Part shown: positions 41,136 through 49,685 of the stretch, in pieces
How the letters are laid out: the number at the start of each line of letters is the position of its first letter
How positions within the stretch are numbered: the first letter of the stretch is position 1
Assembly: GCF_004341085.1 (NCBI RefSeq)
Contig: NZ_SLXW01000013.1
Span: 1-57,854 of the forward strand
DNA length: 57,854 nucleotides
Direction of reading: 5' to 3'
DNA from: Sphingomonas sp. PP-CE-1G-424
Lineage (GTDB): Bacteria; Pseudomonadota; Alphaproteobacteria; Sphingomonadales; Sphingomonadaceae
Translations under genes and position numbers: made by a program
The notes under the pieces: generated by a model
Told to the model about the DNA's origin: nothing
Database searches by the model: none
Seen by the model: the letters and a program-made list of their open reading frames with translations, nothing else

Positions 41136-41575
41136 TGGACGCGCCGCACAACGCCGATCGGGCCCATGCGAAGCTCGCGGAGAGCGCGAGCTCGCTAAAG
41201 GACAGCGCAGTCCAGCAGGTGGACAGCGCTGATCGTCGCACGGAGCTTGCTGCAGACCGCACAATCCTCGCCGGCGAACGCACCTATGCCGCCTGGGTGC
41301 GTACCGGCCTGGCGGCGCTCGCTTCCGGGATCGGCGCGCGCGCGCTGCTCAAGGACGTCGTGTTCCCGTGGCTGGCGACGGCGACCGGGACGATGCTGAT
41401 CCTGTTCAGCGCCTTTTGCTTCGTCGCCGCGGTGTGGCGAGAGATGGGTGCCGGCGCCCCGCCGCCACGACCGGACATAAAGCGCCTGCCCGCGGCGTTG
41501 CTCGTGGTGATGAACGGGTTTCTCATGCTCGTGTCGCTGGCCGCGCTCGTCGGCATCTGGACGGCACGCTCGTAG
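41135..41575 (+). CDS. DUF202 membrane protein (copy 1)
   Basis: A 146-residue protein with three membrane helices and the DUF202 core ELAADRTILAGERTYAAWVRTGLAAL. A charged N-terminal helix precedes it. Function unknown. It overlaps the sulfite oxidase stop, so the two are coupled. A close paralogue lies at 56434. Confidence 0.88.
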   Translation: MDAPHNADRAHAKLAESASSLKDSAVQQVDSADRRTELAADRTILAGERTYAAWVRTGLAALASGIGARALLKDVVFPWLATATGTMLILFSAFCFVAAVWREMGAGAPPPRPDIKRLPAALLVVMNGFLMLVSLAALVGIWTARS

Positions 41576-41712
41576 CGCAGCGACGCCAACCGCGCTGCGA
41601 GCCGATCAGCTCCAGCAGCGCATCGGCGGCTTTCGTGCGGTATAGCTCCTTGCGACGCAGCTCGAGAACGACGCGCGGGCCGAAACCGATTGGTCCCGCA
41701 TGCAACGTAACC
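41576..41712 (-). pseudogene. Fragment of a lysR-type regulator gene
   Basis: The minus strand reads TLHAGPIGFGPRVVLELRRK followed by ELYRTKAADALLELI. This aligns with the C-terminus of the intact LysR at 46281 (TLHDLPLGLPRRPFYALRHK, then ERYRTRAADALTDLI). Only this tail remains, cut off at the diverged transposon end (41713). It belongs to a different, related regulator. Evidence that an earlier insertion destroyed a lysR beside the first sulfite oxidase. Confidence 0.8.
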
Positions 41713-41750
41713 GGAGTCGGTACATATAACGGGCTCAGATAGACGCTAAC
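41713..41750 (+). repeat. Diverged internal copy of the transposon end
   Basis: It matches IRL at about 31 of 38 positions, including GTCGGTACATA, CAGATA and ACGCTAA, in the same orientation. It lies just beside a lysR gene fragment (41576-41712), as if an earlier element with this end had inserted into lysR. It is probably too diverged to act as an efficient end with the present IRR; that is inference. Confidence 0.75.
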
Positions 41751-41916
41751 GACCGGCCGGTCCGAGCATTTGCCCGACCAACATGCCCATTGACGGTTGG
41801 GGCAAACGTCTCATAGATCGACTTTGGCAATGGATTTCTGCCGGGCAATTTGGCCGAACCGCTCTGATAAGAGCTGATGATTCCTACTTGGCGCCTTCGG
41901 GCAGCAAGGAGGAATT
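41751..41916. promoter_or_regulatory. Leader of the ClC channel gene
   Basis: 166 bp after the internal transposon end. It holds a strong Shine-Dalgarno (AAGGAGG, about 41905) for the GTG start at 41917. No separate gene. Confidence 0.5.
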
Positions 41917-43281
41917 GTGCGCGCTACCTTTCGCAATCTCGTCGGCACGCTGAACGTCGCGGCATTCATGCGCGATCGTCACGACCATGCGATCTCTGTC
42001 CTGCGCTGGGCGCTGATCTTGCTGCCCATGGCGGCACTCGTCGGGACGCTATGTGCGGCGTTCCTGTTGAGTCTTGATACCGTTACGCGACTGCGGTTCG
42101 CATCGCCCTGGCTGCTCTATCTGCTGCCGGTGGGCGGGTTCGTGGTCGGATTGCTCTACCATCTCACCGGGCGCTCGGTGGAGGGCGGCAACAACCTGAT
42201 CGTCGAGCAGATCCACGAGCCGGGCGGCGGTGTGCCGCTGCGGATGGCGCCGCTCATCTTCTTCGGCACAGTGGTGACGCATCTTTTCGGTGGCTCGGCC
42301 GGACGTGAAGGCACCGCAGTCCAATTAGGCGGAAGCCTTGCCAGCGGTTTCGGCCGCGCGCTCCACCTCGATGCGGGCGGCACGCGCATCCTGTTGATGA
42401 CGGGGATCGCAGCCGGGTTCGGCGCGGTCTTCGGCACGCCGATCGCAGGCGCGGTCTTCGCGCTCGAAGTGCTGGCGATCGGCCGCGTCGAATACTCCGC
42501 GCTAGTGCCTTGCCTCGTTGCAGCGCTAGTCGGCGATTGGACGTGCCTCGCCTGGGGTATCCATCACGGCGTCTACCCGATCGGCGCGTCGATACCGGTC
42601 GATGCGCTGCTCGTGACGAAGGCAGGTGTTGCGGGGATCATATTCGGACTGGTCGGTCTGGCCTTCGCCGAAGCCAACCACCTGGTCGGGGGATGGCTCA
42701 AGCGGATCGTTCCCTATGGTCCGCTACGTCCAGTGATCGGCGGGGTCTTCGTTATCTCACTCGTCTTCCTGTTCGGCACGCGCGACTATCTGGGCCTGGG
42801 TGTCCTGGCAGCGAGGCACGACAGCCTTACCATCGCCAGCTTCTTCGGACCGGACACGCATCCGTGGAGTTGGGCGATCAAGCTCCTGTTTACCGTCGTC
42901 ACGCTCGGCGCAGGTTTCAAAGGCGGTGAAGTCACGCCGTTGTTCTTCATCGGCGCAGCGCTCGGTAACGCGCTGGCGCCTTTCTTGGGCGTGCCGACGG
43001 GCCTGTTCGCCGCGATCGGCTTTGTCGCGGTCTTTGCCGGGGCTGCCAATACCCCGCTCGCCTGCACCTTCATGGGGATTGAACTGTTTGGCGCCGGCTA
43101 TGCGGTGCCGATCGCCGTCGCCTGTTTCGTGGCCTATCTCTGCTCGGGCCACAACGGCATCTACCTGTCGCAGCGCGTTGCGATACCCAAGGTGCCCGCG
43201 AACGGCCTCGCGCCCAATGCAACACTGCGCGAGACACGTACACGCCGCACAGCACTTCGCGCCCAGAACCGCGTGTCGTGA
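41917..43281 (+). CDS. ClC-family chloride channel/antiporter (copy 1)
   Basis: A 454-residue ClC protein with about 10-12 helices. Selectivity-filter motifs are GSAGREGTAVQLGG (the GREGP-type motif, here with Thr), GFKGGEVTPLFFIGAALGN and the gating region near FAGAANTPLACTFMGIE. No CBS domains. The start is GTG, fixed by AAGGAGGAATT just upstream. It might balance charge or import anions such as sulfite; that is inference. It is not closely similar to the second ClC at 52534. Confidence 0.92.
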   Translation: MRATFRNLVGTLNVAAFMRDRHDHAISVLRWALILLPMAALVGTLCAAFLLSLDTVTRLRFASPWLLYLLPVGGFVVGLLYHLTGRSVEGGNNLIVEQIHEPGGGVPLRMAPLIFFGTVVTHLFGGSAGREGTAVQLGGSLASGFGRALHLDAGGTRILLMTGIAAGFGAVFGTPIAGAVFALEVLAIGRVEYSALVPCLVAALVGDWTCLAWGIHHGVYPIGASIPVDALLVTKAGVAGIIFGLVGLAFAEANHLVGGWLKRIVPYGPLRPVIGGVFVISLVFLFGTRDYLGLGVLAARHDSLTIASFFGPDTHPWSWAIKLLFTVVTLGAGFKGGEVTPLFFIGAALGNALAPFLGVPTGLFAAIGFVAVFAGAANTPLACTFMGIELFGAGYAVPIAVACFVAYLCSGHNGIYLSQRVAIPKVPANGLAPNATLRETRTRRTALRAQNRVS

Positions 43282-43290
43282 GTTGATGGC

Positions 43291-43767
43291 TTAGCCTGAT
43301 CCCCCCGATACGTCGGGCGAAGCCTTCGGATCGGGGTCTTGCGCCTTGCCCTTCGCGGCGCCCGGCTGCTTTGCGCTCATGGCAGTCAGATAAGCGACGA
43401 TCGCCGGTACGTCGGCCTGGGCCACAGGCGCCTTATAGACCTCGCGCATCTTGGTGACCTCCGCGGTCCACTGATCGGAGGAGAGTGGCGGCTGGTTCAG
43501 CGCCATGCTCGCCGAATGACACGAGGTGCAGTTCGCATTGATGACGTCGGCATGCGGGCCGGCGGGATATTGCCCTTCGTCGGTCGGGAGATCGACCGAG
43601 GTGGACGCCAGCGAGAAGCCGCGCGCCGAAACGCTTGGCGGCGGTGGTGCGGTCGGGGCGGCAGGCGGCGGGGCGATGCGGCTGTTCGGGGCACCGATCG
43701 CAAGAAGCAGAACGACGGTCGCGCCGACGAACCCGAACGACAGCGTGCCGATGGAAGGCGTTTTCAT
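43291..43767 (-). CDS. Periplasmic c-type cytochrome (SorB-like)
   Basis: A 158-residue membrane-anchored cytochrome c: N-terminal anchor (LSFGFVGATVVLLLAIG), Pro/Ala linker, one heme site CTSCH in INANCTSCHSASMALNQ, and a probable axial Met in TKMREVYKAP. It starts 13 bp after the stop of the periplasmic sulfite oxidase, so it is the likely electron acceptor of that enzyme, as SorB is of SorA. I chose the ATG at 43767 because the anchor follows directly. Confidence 0.85.
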   Translation of the reverse strand: MKTPSIGTLSFGFVGATVVLLLAIGAPNSRIAPPPAAPTAPPPPSVSARGFSLASTSVDLPTDEGQYPAGPHADVINANCTSCHSASMALNQPPLSSDQWTAEVTKMREVYKAPVAQADVPAIVAYLTAMSAKQPGAAKGKAQDPDPKASPDVSGGSG

Positions 43768-43780
43768 GGGGGAGCGCTCC

Positions 43781-45004
43781 TCAGCCGACGACGATGTTGG
43801 TGGTTTCAATGTTGCCGCGCATGAACCCGCCCGGGTTCCAGATCGGTGTCATCGGCTGCGCAACGCCGGCGGTGTTCCAGCAGCGCGACATCAGCCTGGT
43901 CGGGCCCGCATGGCTGAGCGGCACCTGCGCATCCCAGCGGCGGAAACTGTATTTGCCGTGATCGGGGCCGAGCGTTGTCTTGTACCAGCTCTTGCCGTTG
44001 TCGGTCGACACGTCGACCTTGGCGACGCCGCAGTCGCCTCCCATCGCAATGCCGCCCAGCGGGATCGACCGGTCGAACGCGATCGCCTGCCCTTCGTCGA
44101 GGCTCGTGACCCAACTGCGCGGGATCATCCTGTTGATCGGGACGGCCGGGAAATCCTTCTGGCCAGGCCGCACGTTCGCGCCTGGAGTGTCAGGGATTTT
44201 GTAAGCCTTGGCCATCCAGTAACCGTCGTCGGGTGCGGCGAGCACCTCGATGTCGTTCAGCATCTTGACCCAATAGGTCGAATACCAGCCGGGTACGATC
44301 AGCCGGACCGGGAAGCCGTTGAGGAGCGGCATCTGCTCGCCGTTCATTCCGAACGCCAGCATCACTTCGCCGTCGCGTGCGTGGTCGATCGACAGCGACT
44401 TGGCGAAATCCGGTGCGCCCGCAACCACCGGCTGGTCGAGCGCACCGAACCGTACCGCGACCGCGCCCGGCTTTACGCCGGCGATGTCGAGCACGTCGCG
44501 CAGGCGCACGCCTAGCCATTTGGCGTTGCCCATGGCCCCGTGGCGCCACTGCGCGCCCGCGACGGGCGGCTGGAACAGCGCACGCGAATTACCCGAGCAT
44601 TGGTTGATTGCCGCCAGCTCGACGCGCGGCAGCTTCAGCAGTTGCGCGAGCGAGATCGACAGCGGCCGCGTGACCGCGCCGTGCACCTTGATCCGGAATG
44701 CCTCGACATCGATCGCGGTCGGAATGTCGGCCCAGTGCCAGCGGACGAAGAACTGGTCGTTCGGCGTAAAGACGTCGCCATTGAACACGCTCATCGGCGT
44801 TTCCAGCAGCGGCGGGTGGATCCGCTGGAGGATCATGCTGCCCTTGCCGGGGAACGCACTGGTCATCGGCCGTTCCGATGGGCCACCCGGCAGATGCAGG
44901 TCGACCATGCTCTGCGCCAGCGCGGGTGCGGCGATCAGCGCGCCGCTGCCGATCGCAGCCTCTGCGAGAAAGCGACGGCGGTTCGTCTCCTGCGCCAGTT
45001 TCAT
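43781..45004 (-). CDS. Periplasmic sulfite dehydrogenase (SorA-like)
   Basis: A 407-residue Tat-exported molybdenum enzyme oxidising sulfite to sulfate. The signal is NRRRFLAEAAIGSGALIAAP. The Moco-ligand Cys lies in LAAINQCSGNSRALFQ. Other superfamily motifs are MGNAKWLGVRLRDVLDIAG, GFPVRLIVPGWYSTYWVKML and the Ig-like region VAKVDVSTDNGKSWYKT. Start at ATG 45004, or seven codons earlier at 45025; both leave the Tat motif near the N-terminus. Next gene: a cytochrome c. Confidence 0.92.
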   Translation of the reverse strand: MKLAQETNRRRFLAEAAIGSGALIAAPALAQSMVDLHLPGGPSERPMTSAFPGKGSMILQRIHPPLLETPMSVFNGDVFTPNDQFFVRWHWADIPTAIDVEAFRIKVHGAVTRPLSISLAQLLKLPRVELAAINQCSGNSRALFQPPVAGAQWRHGAMGNAKWLGVRLRDVLDIAGVKPGAVAVRFGALDQPVVAGAPDFAKSLSIDHARDGEVMLAFGMNGEQMPLLNGFPVRLIVPGWYSTYWVKMLNDIEVLAAPDDGYWMAKAYKIPDTPGANVRPGQKDFPAVPINRMIPRSWVTSLDEGQAIAFDRSIPLGGIAMGGDCGVAKVDVSTDNGKSWYKTTLGPDHGKYSFRRWDAQVPLSHAGPTRLMSRCWNTAGVAQPMTPIWNPGGFMRGNIETTNIVVG

Positions 45005-45132
45005 ATCCAGGCTGTCCACCAACATTCTCCCGTTTCTGTCATGATCTGTATGCGCGACCTGTCCGCCGGTCTGCCCGGTACGGGTCGATCGGATGCGCCG
45101 GTTCGATCCGGCAGGACGATCAGTTCGGCCCT

Positions 45133-46284
45133 TTAATTGGCTTGGGCGATGCAGGGCGACACGAACAGGTTTCCGCGCCAGCCGCCTGCGACCGTCTTGG
45201 CGCCGACCAGCAGCCACATCGCGGCGAGTGCGATCGTGAGGACGGTGCCGACGATCCCGAAAAAGCCGAGCTGGAGCGTCGTGCTGAGCTTGAAGGTCGC
45301 GACCGTGTAGACGCCGAGCGGGAAGGTATAGCCCCACCACCCAAGGTTGAACGGAATGCCCGCGCGCCAGTAGCGGATCGTGATCAGCGTCGCGAGCGCC
45401 AGCCACCACAGGCCGAAGCCCCAGAGCAACAGCCCGGCGATCGTGCCGATTCCTTGCGCCACTGCGCCGATCTGGCCGAGGCCGTTGGCGGCGAGGATCG
45501 CGGGCGCGTCGCTACCGAGCACCAGCATCCCGAGCGCACCGGTGCCGATCGGACCGAGCGCGAGCCAGCTCGAGGCGGCCATGCTCTCGTGCGGCAGCTT
45601 GTGGAGAGCCATCCGCAGGATCAGGATCGCAAGAATGCCGAACGCGACCGGCACCGAATAGGCCCACAGGACATAGGAGGTCGCCAGCACAACGAACTGA
45701 TGATGGGCGTCCGCCAGATGCGGTGCGAGCAGGCCTCCGCTCGCGCCTGCGACCTCGGCCGCGACCACTGGCAGGAGCCACACCGCGGTCATGCCGTCGA
45801 GCGAATGTTCGTGCCGGGTAAACATGAGGTAGGGGATCGCTACACCGCAGGCGAGCGACATCGCGACGTCGATCCACCACAATGTCTCGGCGATCGGGAT
45901 CACGCCGGCGCCGAACCGCGGCAGGCCGAACGCCAGGAACCCGTTGATGATCGTCGCGAGGCCCATCGGGATCGTACCGATGAACATCGATACGGTGTTG
46001 TGCCCGAAGATCCGCCGCGCCTCGTGCCCGAACATGGTCCAGCGCGCGGTGTAGAGCCCGGCGAACAGCGTGAAGAGCGCGATGTTGAAATACCACAGTG
46101 CCTCGCCGACCGGGTGCAGCGATGCGCCGACCCCCGGAACCTGCGGCAAGGCCAGCGCGAGGATGCCGGTGCCCATCGTCGCGGCGAACCAGTTGGGGGT
46201 GAACTGCCGGATCATCTCGCGTGGAGAGTCGAGCCGGCTGAGCGGCTTCAGGCCATCGAGAACGGGTTTCAAATCGGCGGTCAC
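45133..46284 (-). CDS. TDT-family transporter (sulfite-exporter/TehA-like)
   Basis: A 383-residue membrane protein with about ten helices of the TDT family (SLAC1/TehA/Mae1/Ssu1). Visible motifs are FTPNWFAATMGTGILALAL and NLGWWGYTFPLGVYTVATF. Members export sulfite (Ssu1) or carry dicarboxylates. Here it is followed by a sulfite dehydrogenase, so sulfite movement is the best guess. GTG start overlapping the lysR stop (GTGA). Confidence 0.85.
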   Translation of the reverse strand: MTADLKPVLDGLKPLSRLDSPREMIRQFTPNWFAATMGTGILALALPQVPGVGASLHPVGEALWYFNIALFTLFAGLYTARWTMFGHEARRIFGHNTVSMFIGTIPMGLATIINGFLAFGLPRFGAGVIPIAETLWWIDVAMSLACGVAIPYLMFTRHEHSLDGMTAVWLLPVVAAEVAGASGGLLAPHLADAHHQFVVLATSYVLWAYSVPVAFGILAILILRMALHKLPHESMAASSWLALGPIGTGALGMLVLGSDAPAILAANGLGQIGAVAQGIGTIAGLLLWGFGLWWLALATLITIRYWRAGIPFNLGWWGYTFPLGVYTVATFKLSTTLQLGFFGIVGTVLTIALAAMWLLVGAKTVAGGWRGNLFVSPCIAQAN

Positions 46285-47153
46285 TTGCCAGTCTCCTTGA
46301 TGAGATCGGTCAGCGCATCGGCCGCCCGGGTACGATAGCGCTCTTTGTGCCTCAGCGCGTAGAACGGACGCCGCGGCAGACCGAGCGGCAGATCGTGCAA
46401 CGTTCCGGCCGCGATTGCAGGTGCGACGACATGCTGCGACAGGACCGCGACGCCTGCGCCAGCCTCGACCGCGCTGCGGACCGCCTCGTTCGACGGCAGG
46501 GTCAGCGCGGTGGTGAGGTCCGACGGATCGACGCCGCGCTGGCGCAACACCTCCTCGAACGACGAGCGCGTGCCCGATCCCTGCTCGCGGATAATCCAGC
46601 GCGCGGCGCGGATCCAGTCCTCGTCGATCGTGTCGGCAGCGCGGTTGCTAACCAGCACCATGCGGTCGTTCGCGACCGTCCAATGCGCGAGCGCGGGCTC
46701 GTCGATCACACCTTCGACGAAGCCGAGCTCGACTGCGCCGTCGAGCACGCGCGCCGCGGCCCCTTCCGTGTTGTCGATCGCCAGTTCGATCGTGATCGCG
46801 GGGTAGCGCGCATGGAACGCCGCTAGCTGGCGGGGCAGCCAATAGCCCGCGATCGTCTGGCTTGCGACCAGCCGCAGTGTGCCGCGCTCCAGCCCGGCAT
46901 ATTCGGCCAGTGCAAGTTCCGCGCTCGCCGCACGGCCAAGGACGGCGCGCGCGTCGATCAGAAACATGCGGCCCGCTTCGGACAGTTCGATCCCGCGGCC
47001 GACCCGGTGGAACAGCGGCACGCCGTGCCGAGCTTCTAGCGCGGCGATGGCAGCGCTTGCGGCCGACTGCGTCACATTGAGCGCTTCGGCAGCGCGCGTC
47101 ATGTGCTCGCGCTCTGCGACACCGACGAAAATCCTGAGTTGTTCGAGGGTCAT
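46281..47153 (-). CDS. LysR-family regulator of the sulfite genes
   Basis: A 290-residue LysR activator: N-terminal winged helix (MTLEQLRIFVGVAEREHMTR, NVTQSAASAAIAALE) and an effector domain similar to CysL/CbbR-type proteins (GTLRLVASQTIAGYWLPRQLAAF). It is the first gene of a lysR - TDT - sulfite dehydrogenase - cytochrome run. The leader contains a CCAATC-N9-GATTGG dyad (47221-47241), a plausible autoregulatory site. Confidence 0.92.
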   Translation of the reverse strand: MTLEQLRIFVGVAEREHMTRAAEALNVTQSAASAAIAALEARHGVPLFHRVGRGIELSEAGRMFLIDARAVLGRAASAELALAEYAGLERGTLRLVASQTIAGYWLPRQLAAFHARYPAITIELAIDNTEGAAARVLDGAVELGFVEGVIDEPALAHWTVANDRMVLVSNRAADTIDEDWIRAARWIIREQGSGTRSSFEEVLRQRGVDPSDLTTALTLPSNEAVRSAVEAGAGVAVLSQHVVAPAIAAGTLHDLPLGLPRRPFYALRHKERYRTRAADALTDLIKETGK

Positions 47154-47241
47154 GCCCGATCTCCTTGCCCCAATGATAGGGAAAGGAGATCAATCGAACC
47201 AACCAAAGATTACGGTCATTCCAATCAGATATACCGATTGG
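47154..47241. promoter_or_regulatory. lysR promoter with LysR-type operator
   Basis: CCAATC at 47221-47226 and GATTGG at 47236-47241 form an inverted repeat with 9-bp spacing, close to the T-N11-A layout of LysR boxes. ACGGTCATTCCAATC (47212-47226) occurs inverted at 49588-49602, upstream of another operon of the transposon. GGAAAGGAG near 47180 could be a ribosome site on the plus strand only. Confidence 0.7.
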
Positions 47242-48225
47242 TCATTTCAGAATGTCGATAACCGCCTCACGTTCATCGACCAGTTCGGCAATCGTGCGAT
47301 CGAGCATCGATCGCTGGAACGGATCGAAGGTAAGGCCTTCGATAAGCGCATACCCACCGCTCATGCAGTGCACCGGCACGCCGCACACCAGTCCTTGCGG
47401 GATACCGTAGGAGCCATCTGACACCACGCCCATCGACACCCAATTATCGCCTGCGCCGTGCACCCAGTCGCGCAGATGGTCGATCGCTGCATTTGCGGCC
47501 GACGCGGCCGAGGACGCACCCCGTGCTTCGATGATCGCGGTTCCGCGCTGCGCAACGGTGGGGATCAACGTTTCGCGGTACCAAGGCTCGTCTCCGATAC
47601 GGTCGGCAAGCTTTTGGCCATCGAGTTCGGCATTCCCCCAGTCGGCAAACATCGTTGGCGAATGGTTTCCCCAGACGACGAGCTTCGTAATCGCATCGAC
47701 ACCGACACCCGCCTTGGCCGCAAGCTGTCCTTGCGCGCGGTTGTGATCGAGGCGGATCATCGACGTGATGTTTTCGGCAGGAAAACCCGGTGCGCTTTGC
47801 GCAAGGATCCAGGCATTTGTGTTGGCGGGATTGCCGACGACCAGGATCTTGGCGTCGCGTTTGGCCACTGCGTCCAGCGCTGCGCCCTGCGTCTTGAAGA
47901 TCGCTGCGTTGGCAGCGAGCAAATCACGGCGCTCCATGCCCTTCGAGCGGGGACGAGACCCGACCAGCATGGCCGCATCGATGTCCTTGAAAGCCACCAT
48001 CGGATCATCAGTAATGATCACATCTGCCAGCAGCGGGAACGCGCAATCCTCCAGTTCCATGACCACGCCGCGTACTGCGTCCATCGCCTGCGGCACGTCG
48101 AGCAGTTGAAGGATAACGGGCTGGTCCGGTCCGAACACGTCACCCTGCGCGACCCGGAAGAGCAGCGAATAGCAAATTTGTCCTGCGGCACCGCTGATCG
48201 CGATCCTGACGGGGGGCTTGGTCAT
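47242..48225 (-). CDS. mdh: Malate dehydrogenase (MDH2 type)
   Basis: A 327-residue NAD-dependent malate dehydrogenase of the cytosolic/MDH2 type. NAD-binding loop in RIAISGAAGQICYSLLFRVA; substrate loop in VGSRPRSKGMERRDLL; NPANTNAWILAQ; catalytic His in WGNHSPTMFADW. The usual alphaproteobacterial MDH is of the LDH-like kind, so this is likely an accessory enzyme. I chose the ATG at 48225; an upstream frame adds unconserved residues. Why a transposon carries it is unclear: it may support a dicarboxylate or redox need. Confidence 0.92.
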   Translation of the reverse strand: MTKPPVRIAISGAAGQICYSLLFRVAQGDVFGPDQPVILQLLDVPQAMDAVRGVVMELEDCAFPLLADVIITDDPMVAFKDIDAAMLVGSRPRSKGMERRDLLAANAAIFKTQGAALDAVAKRDAKILVVGNPANTNAWILAQSAPGFPAENITSMIRLDHNRAQGQLAAKAGVGVDAITKLVVWGNHSPTMFADWGNAELDGQKLADRIGDEPWYRETLIPTVAQRGTAIIEARGASSAASAANAAIDHLRDWVHGAGDNWVSMGVVSDGSYGIPQGLVCGVPVHCMSGGYALIEGLTFDPFQRSMLDRTIAELVDEREAVIDILK

Positions 48226-48271
48226 TTTGGAAAGGGCTTTCGTTGGAAGATTACAGACGGTGTAAGACCGA

Positions 48272-49441
48272 TCAACGCGCCGCCAGGGCAAGCGCCGCAT
48301 CGCGCCCGGATGGCACCAGATTGGCGAGACCTTTTCCTGATCGCACGGCACCAGGAACGTAGATCAGGCTTTGCGCATCCGTACTGATCGGGATCGTCGA
48401 CGCGGTGGTGTACGTCAGCGTGTCGATCCCAGCGACCTTGTTGGTTCCGGCCAGGCTGGCATAGATCCTCGTACCATCGCCCGACGGCCAAACCGCACTC
48501 GGAGCCGCTTGTAGCGGGACGGTTGCCACAGCCTCCAGGCTGTCAGTTCTATAGACCTTGATTGCAGGTTGATCGCCGCCAACGCTGACATAGGCAAAGG
48601 AATCGTCTGCGCGCTGGGCGAAGTTGACCGCGCCCGTTGCTGGACCAGTGTTTATCACTTCGCGTACCGCAAACGGCGGTTTGGCAGCAAAGACCGTGGT
48701 CGTGCCGCTCTCGCGGCGTGTTGCCCAGATCTGTTTGCCATCTGGCGAGACCGCGATTGCTCCCGCACCTGCACCGTTGCTGGCAACGTGTCCGACGACG
48801 CGCCGATGCTCGACGTCGACAACCAGGATGGACGGCCTTTCAGTAAGCGATACAAAGGCATAGCGTCCGTTTGGCGACAGGATGGTCGCGCCCGCTCCGC
48901 CACTTGCTGGTACGCGGGTGATCTCCCGCGCTGTCTTAGGATCCACGACCGCGATGGCATGTTCATCGCCGAGCGAAACCCAGAGTTCGTGCCCATTGGG
49001 CGTAAACGCGACGGCGGTAGGCGACGTCTGGAACACGGTCCGGCCTCGTTCCGTGTTCGTGGCCAGATCTACGAGCGTCACACTGTGCTGCGCTAATGCC
49101 GATACCGCCAGGGTCCGCCCGTCACGCGTTGCAGCCAGGTGCTGGACTTTGGGGCTGGAAAAGCTGGGCTCAGCTATCGCGCTTTTGGCGAGGTCGATCC
49201 GTCCCAGTTCGTTGCCCGCTGCAGGATCGATGACAACGATCTTCGTCGATGTAGGGTCAGACACATAGATCCGGTCATGATGGCTGAGGTCGATATCAGC
49301 CTTCGACCACGGTGCCTGAACCGCCTTGATATCGTAGGGAAAGTCGTCCGCCGCAGGTGCAGCCCAATAGGCCTGAGCGATCGCCGGGACTGGCGCTACG
49401 GAGGCCAACATCGCGGCAACCAGAACGATCGCAGCTTTCAT
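48272..49441 (-). CDS. Secreted YVTN beta-propeller protein (copy 1)
   Basis: A 389-residue protein with signal peptide (AAIVLVAAMLASVAPVPAIAQ) and six to seven beta-propeller blades of the YVTN/NHL kind (RIYVSDPTSTKIVVIDP, ELWVSLGDEHAIAVVDP, YAFVSLTERPSILVVDV). The last blades share WPSGDGTRIY and YVPGAVRSGKGLANLVP with the protein at 50566, so the two are paralogues. Function unknown; periplasmic propellers often bind metals, heme or partner enzymes. Divergent from the operon at 49686. Confidence 0.85.
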   Translation of the reverse strand: MKAAIVLVAAMLASVAPVPAIAQAYWAAPAADDFPYDIKAVQAPWSKADIDLSHHDRIYVSDPTSTKIVVIDPAAGNELGRIDLAKSAIAEPSFSSPKVQHLAATRDGRTLAVSALAQHSVTLVDLATNTERGRTVFQTSPTAVAFTPNGHELWVSLGDEHAIAVVDPKTAREITRVPASGGAGATILSPNGRYAFVSLTERPSILVVDVEHRRVVGHVASNGAGAGAIAVSPDGKQIWATRRESGTTTVFAAKPPFAVREVINTGPATGAVNFAQRADDSFAYVSVGGDQPAIKVYRTDSLEAVATVPLQAAPSAVWPSGDGTRIYASLAGTNKVAGIDTLTYTTASTIPISTDAQSLIYVPGAVRSGKGLANLVPSGRDAALALAAR

Positions 49442-49685
49442 CGTTTGATCCTTATCACGGACCCGGCGGGTGATCGTGCCGGTCCGATGCCGCTAGATCG
49501 ACCGATATGTCCCTCGCGTCCAACGCATGGTCGCGATGATTTCAATACGAAAACGCGATTATAGATCGCCGACCGTTCCTGTTAAATGATTGGAATGACC
49601 GTGGTTATGCGTTGGACCGACCGCCCCGCCGCAATCATCTATCCTGTCACGCTCGGCATTCATCGAGACGCGCGGAGACTTCCTC
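49442..49685. promoter_or_regulatory. Divergent promoter region of the two propeller operons
   Basis: About 240 bp without a gene. GATTGGAATGACCGT at 49588-49602 is the inverse of a 15-bp stretch in the lysR leader (47212-47226), so the LysR protein may act here too. AT-rich GCGATTATAGATCG (about 49553) could be a -10 zone. Confidence 0.6.

Noticed and set aside
44878..46338. 486-codon plus-strand frame opposite the TDT permease
   Set aside because: Highly charged shadow with no motif; the minus strand gives a clean ten-helix transporter.
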